From positions 62,001-126,000 of the forward strand of contig NZ_FNOH01000008.1 of the NCBI RefSeq assembly GCF_900106535.1: a stretch of 64,000 nt of DNA. Reading direction: 5' to 3'. Position 1 is the first letter of the stretch, and each line of letters begins with the position of its first letter. Origin of the DNA: Myxococcus xanthus. GTDB lineage: Bacteria > Myxococcota > Myxococcia > Myxococcales > Myxococcaceae. The position numbers were made by a program, and so were the translations under genes. Under the pieces are notes generated by a model that was not told the origin of the DNA, did no database searches, and was given only the letters and a program-made list of their open reading frames with translations. Shown piece after piece: positions 58,302 to 64,000 of this stretch.

Positions 58302-59489
58302 ATGGCGGGTGGTTTTCACGCCGAAGACGGAGCGGATCTCGTCGGTGACGACGACTTCGTCGACGCGTTTGGAGAGGATCTGCTGACGACGCTCAACCTC
58401 GACACATGGTCGCAGGGGCTCGACCTGGAGAGCGTCATGGCGCGGTTCCGAAAGGAAATCGCCAGTGCCGTGGACAAGGAGGGCGTCGTGAAGAAGATCA
58501 TCCGGCAACAAGTCCTTCCGAAAATCTCCGCGAACTCTCGCGGTGGTGCCAAAGAGGCTGGGGTCTACAGGGCCACGCCCGAAGAATTGGCCACGGTCCA
58601 TCAGAGCCTGCTCTTCTCTGGGAAGGTGGAGGCCGTCAACAGCATCTCGACGAGTCACGAGAGCCTGCCAATTGGAATCACCCAGATTGGAATCGCCGCG
58701 GTGGGTTACGGAGGGACGAGCGGAACATTTTCTCAGCGACTGTTCCGGAAGGAGATGTCGGACCAGCGTTCGAATCCAGTTCAAGAGGCACTCGCGTGCA
58801 TCGACCAGCGGATGGACAGGTCGGCCAGTCCTCGCGAGAGGTCGCTCTCCAAACTGGCTCGTCGCGGTATCAAGACCTACGCCGAGCGGGCCGTGCTCGT
58901 GGACAAGTCCGAAGCGGAGTGGCGTATCGGGCATGGCAATCCATGCGCTTATGAACTGATCACGGGCTCGGGTTACATGAGCCTCCTGCGCGAATCCATC
59001 AATGTGCTCAGGCGCCTCATCCTCCAGCAGAAGAAGTTCGTGTTCGTGCCAAGCACGCTCGAGGAGCGGGGCATCCTGACCATTGGTCATGCGCTCCAGG
59101 CTGGCGAGTACGTCATCTTCGAAACGCTCGAGCGCTATGGGAGGCGGGTCATCGAGCAATGGAAGTACGGGGACCGCAGCCAGAACTTCGCGGCGAGGTT
59201 CGTGCAGGAATGCTGCCCCGAAGTCATCTCCGGTGTGTTTCGCGCATCCGAGCGAACCCCTCCTCGCTCGTTCTATGCGCATCGCGACCACGTCCACCTC
59301 GCGGCGCGAGTCGCCATGGCCGACAGCATCCTCCGGCCCGATCGGGGATTCCCCATGCTGCTCGACGTCGCGGAAGCGTCGTGCCGGAGCGCCTTCGGTG
59401 AGGATGGGTTCATGGGCCTCGTGCATGACGCCTATGCCCAGGCAGGAGCCAACCTCGAGTTCTTCAACGAGCACAGCAAGCGCCATTAG
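58302..59489 (+). CDS. Conserved hypothetical, NurA-like partner of HerA
   Basis: A 395-residue protein lying 12 bp before a HerA gene, the place where NurA nuclease is usually found. Two parts recall NurA: VEAVNSISTS followed by GITQIGIAAVGYG (near 110-140), and a C-terminal segment with RVAMADSILRPDRGFPMLLDVAE (near 340-365). The positions where NurA has the metal-binding Asp of its VDGS motif and of the later DGsL motif read NSI and TGS. If the family call is right, the protein may be a non-catalytic relative. It could also belong to an unrelated HerA-partner family. AGGAG lies 7 nt before the ATG. No signal peptide or membrane segment is present. Confidence 0.55.
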   Translation: MAGGFHAEDGADLVGDDDFVDAFGEDLLTTLNLDTWSQGLDLESVMARFRKEIASAVDKEGVVKKIIRQQVLPKISANSRGGAKEAGVYRATPEELATVHQSLLFSGKVEAVNSISTSHESLPIGITQIGIAAVGYGGTSGTFSQRLFRKEMSDQRSNPVQEALACIDQRMDRSASPRERSLSKLARRGIKTYAERAVLVDKSEAEWRIGHGNPCAYELITGSGYMSLLRESINVLRRLILQQKKFVFVPSTLEERGILTIGHALQAGEYVIFETLERYGRRVIEQWKYGDRSQNFAARFVQECCPEVISGVFRASERTPPRSFYAHRDHVHLAARVAMADSILRPDRGFPMLLDVAEASCRSAFGEDGFMGLVHDAYAQAGANLEFFNEHSKRH

Positions 59490-59501
59490 GCCAGGGGGAC
59501 C

Positions 59502-61763
59502 ATGAGCATGGCTGACGACGGCAGGGGGCAACGCGCGCCGGGTGCCGGGACTTTCCGGGGACAACCCGCCGCATCAGGACAGGCTGCGACCCGGTCTGGT
59601 GGCGTGTCGGAGGATCCAGGCAATTGGGGCGATCCACCGCCCGGCCACCGCGCGGCGGGAAATGGACCGTTCAGGCCAGAGGCGAGGCCCACCAACGGGC
59701 CCACACGCCCCGTCCCCATGCCAGGCATGGGCGTTGGCGGGCCGCCGCCCGGGAAGAATGGTCAGCACCGCGCTGTCCCCACGGCGGCAGCACCTGTCAT
59801 GAATGGCAAGGCCCCTGGGCCCGTGTCCCCGCGGGAGCCTGACAGTGCGGTCGTTCGACCGACCCCAACAAAGACGCTGCACGAGCTCGACGAACTCAGG
59901 AACCAGGCCCATACCGGTCCCCAGGTGGATCCAGAGCTGGCAGCGGCGGTGGGATTCACCCACTTCGACGTCACCTCCAGCCAGGACAACCTCATCACCG
60001 TGCTGCTCACGCGTGAGGATTTGCACCTGCTCGCGTCCCAGACGCTGGTCCGGGTGAGGTCGAGGGAAGACAACCGCGCCTACCTGGGCGTCGTCGTGCG
60101 GGGCCCCTTCGCGGAACCGAACGCGGTGCCCGCCAACTCCACCATGGCCATTGGCGTGGTCACCCACGGCAAGAAGCTGGCGTACACATTCGACTATCAC
60201 GGGCGCGCGGAGATTGAGATTGTCGGAGAGGAAGTCGAAGGCACGCTGAAGCCTCCCCGCTTCCGGCCCCGGCCGCAGAGCCCCGTCTTCCTGCTCGACG
60301 AGGCGGAGAGCGCTCGCGTGCTGGGCGTCGGCGGCGACATGTGCCTGGGGCTGGTGGTCGGGTACGAAAAGATGGAGGCCCGGCTCAATCCCCGGGACAA
60401 ATCCATCCTCCCACGCCACACGGGCATCATCGGAACAACCGGCGGCGGCAAGTCCACCACGGTGGCCACGCTCATCCACCGAGCCCAAGCGGATGGCATC
60501 GCGACCATCGTCTTCGACGTGGAGGGTGAATACACGCACGTGGACCAGCCCACCGACCATGCCGCCATGCTCGAGGCGCTCAAACGGCGAGGCCAGCGTC
60601 CGCAGGGCGTCAAGGACTTGCACATCCACCACCTCACCGGGCGCGACAGCCTCAATCCGCGACACCGGAACAAGCACGCCTTCTCGCTCAAGTTCTCCAG
60701 CCTGTCTCCGTACGCGCTCGCGGAGATTCTCGACATGTCGGACGCACAGCAGGAGCGGTTCCTCAAGGCCTACGACGTCACCAAGCTCTTGCTCGAAGAC
60801 TTCAACATCTACCCGCAGACGGAAGAAGAGCGCCGCCAGGTCCTCGACGTGGACGAATTGTCCACGGGCTTTCCCCACATGACCATCGACCACGTGCTGG
60901 ACGTGGTCAGCGCGTACATCTACAGCCTCAGTGACGAAGGCAAATCGGAGACGCGTGGAAGGTCACGCGCCACCCCTCGGAAGCAGGCGTCCCTGCTCGA
61001 GGAGAACGACGACGCGGAGGCCGACCCGGACGTCACGGCCAAGGCGCCATCGCGCGGACTGATGCTCCGCACCGAGTTCAAGAGCAACTTCGGCCGGGTC
61101 ATGGCGCGCGTCATGGCCCAGAGCAGCCGGCACGAAATCAGTTGGAAGGCCCTGGCCAGCAAACTCCACCGGCTGCGGCGCCTGGGCATCTTCGACGTGG
61201 GTAACGAGCAAGGCGTGGCCTATGAGTCCATGCTCACACCCGGGCGCGTCTCCGTCATCGACCTGTCGGACACGGACTCACCGCAGCTCAACAACCTGGT
61301 CATCGCAGACATCCTGCGAGGCCTCCAGGAAGCGCAGGAGCGACGCTACGAGCGGGCCAACGCGAAGGACCAATCGGTCACGCCGGTCCTCATCATCATC
61401 GAAGAGGCCCACGAGTTCCTCTCCGCGAACCGAATTGCCCAGATGCCCGTGCTCTTCGAGCAGGTGGCGAAGATCGCCAAGCGGGGCCGCAAGCGCTGGA
61501 TGGGGCTCGTCTTCGTCACCCAGCTTCCACAGCACCTGCCCAACGAGGTGCTGGGCCTCATCAACAACTTCGTCATCCACAAGATCGCCGACAGCTCGGT
61601 CATCTCGCGCATGCAGAAAACCGCGGGCAGCATCGACGAGAGCCTCTGGAACCGGGTGTCACGGTTGGCCCCCGGTCAGGCACTGGTGTCGTTCAGCAAC
61701 TTCACCCGGCCGCTGATGGTCGCGGTGGACCCCGCACCGGTGAAGCGGCTGTTGGTGGAGTGA
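59502..61763 (+). CDS. HerA-type (DUF87) hexameric DNA translocase ATPase
   Basis: A 753-residue protein. Residues 1-125 are rich in Pro, Gly and Ala and look disordered, which is unusual for HerA. A HAS-barrel-like domain follows (NLITVLLTREDLHLL, near 165-250). The RecA-like core has a Walker A (GTTGGGKSTT near 311) followed by IVFDVEGEYTHV, and a Walker B (VLIIIEEAHEF near 635). HerA proteins form hexameric rings that pump DNA, usually with NurA nuclease; bacterial relatives pair with various effectors in phage defence. It closes the five-gene operon, so it probably acts with the preceding protein. Two ATGs, 59502 and 59508, are possible. The AGGGGG spacing favours the second slightly. Confidence 0.88.
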   Translation: MSMADDGRGQRAPGAGTFRGQPAASGQAATRSGGVSEDPGNWGDPPPGHRAAGNGPFRPEARPTNGPTRPVPMPGMGVGGPPPGKNGQHRAVPTAAAPVMNGKAPGPVSPREPDSAVVRPTPTKTLHELDELRNQAHTGPQVDPELAAAVGFTHFDVTSSQDNLITVLLTREDLHLLASQTLVRVRSREDNRAYLGVVVRGPFAEPNAVPANSTMAIGVVTHGKKLAYTFDYHGRAEIEIVGEEVEGTLKPPRFRPRPQSPVFLLDEAESARVLGVGGDMCLGLVVGYEKMEARLNPRDKSILPRHTGIIGTTGGGKSTTVATLIHRAQADGIATIVFDVEGEYTHVDQPTDHAAMLEALKRRGQRPQGVKDLHIHHLTGRDSLNPRHRNKHAFSLKFSSLSPYALAEILDMSDAQQERFLKAYDVTKLLLEDFNIYPQTEEERRQVLDVDELSTGFPHMTIDHVLDVVSAYIYSLSDEGKSETRGRSRATPRKQASLLEENDDAEADPDVTAKAPSRGLMLRTEFKSNFGRVMARVMAQSSRHEISWKALASKLHRLRRLGIFDVGNEQGVAYESMLTPGRVSVIDLSDTDSPQLNNLVIADILRGLQEAQERRYERANAKDQSVTPVLIIIEEAHEFLSANRIAQMPVLFEQVAKIAKRGRKRWMGLVFVTQLPQHLPNEVLGLINNFVIHKIADSSVISRMQKTAGSIDESLWNRVSRLAPGQALVSFSNFTRPLMVAVDPAPVKRLLVE

Positions 61764-61845
61764 CACGCGCCCCGCGTTTCTTCCTCCTGACACCTTGGGT
61801 GCGGGGGGATTGGACGCGTGGGCCAGCCCTGGCCAGAAAGCGGAC

Positions 61846-62148
61846 ATGAACCGACGCATGAAGGCCGCGCTCGCGGCCGTGGCCCCGCTGCTCCTCACGG
61901 CTTGCAGCGGAACCTCCGACGATGACGGCGATGCTTGCGCACAGGTGCGGGTGTTCGCGCGGCCTGCCTCGGGCGACGCGGAGTGCCGGAGCTTCGCGAC
62001 GCCGTGCGACGTGCCTCAGGGGTACGTCGAATGCTGCGGTGCGTTCCATGGCGATTGCGTGTCGACGGGGACACGGTGCGTGGACGACCCGCTGGATGCC
62101 TGCTCGCCTGGCTCGGGAGCAACGGACTGCCCCGGCATCTGCCAGTGA
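61846..62148 (+). CDS. Small cysteine-rich lipoprotein
   Basis: A 100-residue protein starting at ATG 61846 with a weak AGAAAG upstream. It has a classic lipoprotein signal (MKAALAAVAPLLLTAC, lipobox LTAC near residue 21). About ten Cys follow, including a CC pair, suggesting a disulfide-rich fold outside the cytoplasm. No family is recognised. It lies 82 bp after the herA stop and is probably not part of that operon. Small Cys-rich lipoproteins of unknown role are common in myxobacteria. Confidence 0.7.
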   Translation: MNRRMKAALAAVAPLLLTACSGTSDDDGDACAQVRVFARPASGDAECRSFATPCDVPQGYVECCGAFHGDCVSTGTRCVDDPLDACSPGSGATDCPGICQ

Positions 62149-62164
62149 CGCCGGCCGCGGGAGA

Positions 62165-62317
62165 CTACGGCGTCTTGTTCTTCTCGCCGGAGGACCTCGA
62201 CACGTCCTGTCCCTCCCTCTTCCGGTAGCCCCAGGTGGAGCTCCACATACCGGGCCCAGTGAAGATAACGGTGATGAGCGTCATCACCGCTGCGCCGATC
62301 AGAATCTCGACCACCAT
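62165..62317 (-). CDS. 50-residue single-pass membrane protein
   Basis: A short gene, MVVEILIGAAVMTLITVIFT followed by GPGMWSSTWGYRKREGQD and a Ser/Lys-rich tail. The first 20 residues form one membrane helix. The positively charged remainder should lie in the cytoplasm. A GGAGGGGAG purine run ends about 8 nt before the ATG. It ends 16 bp from the converging lipoprotein gene and is divergent from the nuclease/phosphatase-family gene at 62499. The function is unknown. Support comes from the ribosome site, the amphipathic layout and the clean gap it fills. Confidence 0.6.
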   Translation of the reverse strand: MVVEILIGAAVMTLITVIFTGPGMWSSTWGYRKREGQDVSRSSGEKNKTP

Positions 62318-62498
62318 GCCGCGCACTCCCCTCCGCACGAACTGTCCGTACGGTAATCTCGAAACCCACCGCCGTGCGTTTTCATGTCGTAACGCTCAAC
62401 AGTAAGCAATGCGCGTGAGATTAGGACGCCTCCTAGCGACGGCAGCGTCCTGCCTGCCTGCCCGCGCCAGGGCCGCGATGGGGTAGTCTCACGGCCCC

Positions 62499-63488
62499 AT
62501 GTCACGCCCCCTTCCCTCTGCGTCGAGGGACCGCAAGCGCCTCCGCGCCGCGGCCCTGCTGGCCGCCCTCTTGTCGCTGTCCGCCTGCGAGGGGCGTGAA
62601 ACACCACCGGGGCCGAATGAACCATGTGTCGGGGCTGCCTGTGGACCGCTGCAACCGCCCGACACCGCGCTCGAAGGCAGTGTGCGCATCGCGACCTTCA
62701 ACGTGCAGCGGCTCTTTGACACGGTGTGCGACTCCGATGCGTGCGGCGGCAGCAACTATGAGGCGCTGCCCACTCCCTCCGAGTTCGGTCTCCAGGCGGA
62801 CCGGCTCGCGTCCGCCATCTCGCGACTGAACGCCGACGTGGTGCTGTTGGCCGAGGTGGAAACCCAGGCCTCGCTCGACGCGCTCACGTCACGGCTCCCC
62901 CGCTTCGGCTATTCGGAGCTGGGCGAGACGGGCGCCGCGGCGTCCGTGGACGTGGCCGTCCTCTCTGTTCACCCCATCACCGACGTCCGCGGGCATCGGG
63001 AACGCACGCTGTGGCGCCCGGATGGCTCCGCCACCCGGTTCTCCCGCGAGTTGCTGGAGGTCCACCTGGACGTGGACGGGAAGAAGGTCATCGTCTTCTC
63101 CGCGCACTTCCGCTCCAAGTCCAATGACGACGCCGGGCGCCGCTTCGCCGAGGCCGTGGCGACGCGGGACATCGTCGCGGGCGCGGCCCAGGCGGCTCCA
63201 GACGCGCTCGTCGTCCTTGGCGGCGACCTCAACGACGTACCGGGCTCGGAGCCCATCACCGCGCTGGAGCGCGACGGCGCGCTGCTGCGCGTCTCCAGCG
63301 ACCGGCCGGCCAGCGAGACGTGGACGTACACCTACCACGGCGACACCCAGGCCATTGACCACCTGTACCTGGCGCGCGGCGGGGGCACGTATGTGCCCGG
63401 CTCGTTCCGCGCGGCGAGGGACCCACGGGGCGGCTATGGCGGGTCGGACCACGCCGCCGTGTTCGCGGACTTCCTGCCCGCGCCCTGA
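62499..63488 (+). CDS. Endonuclease/exonuclease/phosphatase-family lipoprotein
   Basis: A 329-residue exported protein with an Arg-rich N-terminus, a hydrophobic run and lipobox LSAC near residue 30. The EEP fold is clear: ATFNVQRLF (Asn ligand), VLLAEVE (metal-binding Glu), SAHFRSK, GGDLNDVPGSEP (Asp/Asn pair) and the final GSDHAAVF with the catalytic His. Such enzymes hydrolyse phosphodiesters of DNA, lipids or nucleotides. A surface form could degrade extracellular DNA from prey or matrix, which is inference. There is no clear Shine-Dalgarno, so translation may be leaderless. It converges on the YceI gene, 7 bp apart. Confidence 0.85.
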   Translation: MSRPLPSASRDRKRLRAAALLAALLSLSACEGRETPPGPNEPCVGAACGPLQPPDTALEGSVRIATFNVQRLFDTVCDSDACGGSNYEALPTPSEFGLQADRLASAISRLNADVVLLAEVETQASLDALTSRLPRFGYSELGETGAAASVDVAVLSVHPITDVRGHRERTLWRPDGSATRFSRELLEVHLDVDGKKVIVFSAHFRSKSNDDAGRRFAEAVATRDIVAGAAQAAPDALVVLGGDLNDVPGSEPITALERDGALLRVSSDRPASETWTYTYHGDTQAIDHLYLARGGGTYVPGSFRAARDPRGGYGGSDHAAVFADFLPAP

Positions 63489-63495
63489 GGCCGGC

Positions 63496-64000
63496 TCAGG
63501 CCGTCGCGGGAATGGCCTGGATGTCGAGCTCGAGGTCGATCTTCTCGCTGACGAGCCAGCCGCCATTGTCGAGCGTCTTGTTCCAGCGGATGCCGTAATC
63601 GGTGCGGTTGACGGTGGTGCGCGCCGAGTAGATGAGCCGCGAGTTGCCCCACGGGTCCTTCGACGTGCCGATGTGCCGGGCGTCGAAGGCCACCGGCTGC
63701 GTGACGTTGCGGATGGTGAGGTCGCCCAGGAGCCGGAAGCTGGCACCGCCCGCGGGTTCAATCCTGGTACTGCGAAAGGTGAGCTTGGGCGCGGCGTCGG
63801 CGTCGAGGAAGTCCGGTGAACGCAGGTGCGCGTCCCGGTCTGACGAGCCCGTGTAGATGCTCGCCGTTTCCACGGACATCTCGACTTCACCCTGAGTGGG
63901 CTGCTCGGGATTCACCCGGAGGACTCCGGAGAAACGCTCGAAGCGACCGTGGACTCGCGCCACCACCATGTGGCGCGCGACGAAGAGGACGGACGAGTGG
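63496..64000 (-). CDS. YceI-family lipid-binding protein (5' end outside window)
   Basis: The frame runs from TGA (63496-63498) to the right edge without a start that fits the family. Its first visible residues, HSSVLFVARHMVVARVHGRF, match the beginning of the YceI lipocalin-like barrel (usual form: hSxvxFxvrHm). Later parts fit too: PEQPTQGEVEMSVETASI, RDAHLRSPDFLDAD, FRLLGDLTIRNVTQPV. About 167 residues are present, lacking only a few N-terminal residues and any signal peptide. Family members bind isoprenoid or lipid ligands in the periplasm or cytoplasm. Confidence 0.85.
   Translation of the reverse strand, partial: HSSVLFVARHMVVARVHGRFERFSGVLRVNPEQPTQGEVEMSVETASIYTGSSDRDAHLRSPDFLDADAAPKLTFRSTRIEPAGGASFRLLGDLTIRNVTQPVAFDARHIGTSKDPWGNSRLIYSARTTVNRTDYGIRWNKTLDNGGWLVSEKIDLELDIQAIPATA

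Noticed and set aside
61764-61830. Possible terminator after HerA
   Set aside because: The CCCCGC/GCGGGG arms are only 6 bp with a loop of about 25 nt. The small CACC/GGTG stem inside is too short to call.

Overview
The window comes from a high-GC myxobacterium, most likely Myxococcus or a close relative. The reasons are GC-rich third codon positions throughout, giant type I PKS and NRPS genes, and a six-gene operon whose domain order, acyltransferase motifs and ketoreductase types match myxalamid biosynthesis. The organism is inferred from content; no rRNA gene or other marker is present.

Left, minus strand (144-44926): one operon, mxaF-E-D-C-B-A, with 4-bp overlaps or gaps of 12-14 bp. It encodes a loading unit and seven PKS extension modules: MxaF = module 1, MxaE = 2, MxaD = 3, MxaC = 4-6, MxaB = 7. 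A one-module NRPS, MxaA (C-A-PCP-reductase), follows. Read in order, the line builds a branched-starter polyene with methyl branches from modules 1, 2, 3 and 7, keeps one hydroxyl (module 2), makes one probable Z alkene (module 5), adds alanine and releases it reductively as alaninol. This is the myxalamid plan. Several domains depart from consensus: a degenerate ER in MxaB, a degenerate DH in MxaE, a KR without its catalytic Ser in MxaD, no DH in module 5, and an atypical AT motif in module 4.

Middle (44927-54534): a divergent promoter region, then a phytanoyl-CoA-dioxygenase-like gene on the plus strand. It converges on a second, separate assembly line on the minus strand. This is one 2154-residue protein, FAAL-ACP-C-A-PCP, with a luciferase-like monooxygenase inserted in a glycine-type A domain. 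It could make primary fatty amides, by analogy with MtaG/MelG. An MFS exporter gene is divergent from it.

Right (54707-64000): a secreted GH19 chitinase lipoprotein with a ricin-type lectin domain. A non-coding stretch with an inverted-repeat-bounded segment follows. Next comes a tightly packed five-gene operon of visibly lower GC: sigma-like factor, small HTH-like protein, ImmA/IrrE metalloprotease, NurA-like protein and HerA ATPase. This looks like an accessory, possibly defensive, island and is the best candidate for an undescribed system. The window ends with a Cys-rich lipoprotein, a 50-residue membrane protein, an endonuclease/exonuclease/phosphatase-family lipoprotein and a YceI-family protein cut by the right edge. 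The left edge holds the C-terminus of a Cys-rich peptide. I saw no tRNA, rRNA, CRISPR array or transposase gene.
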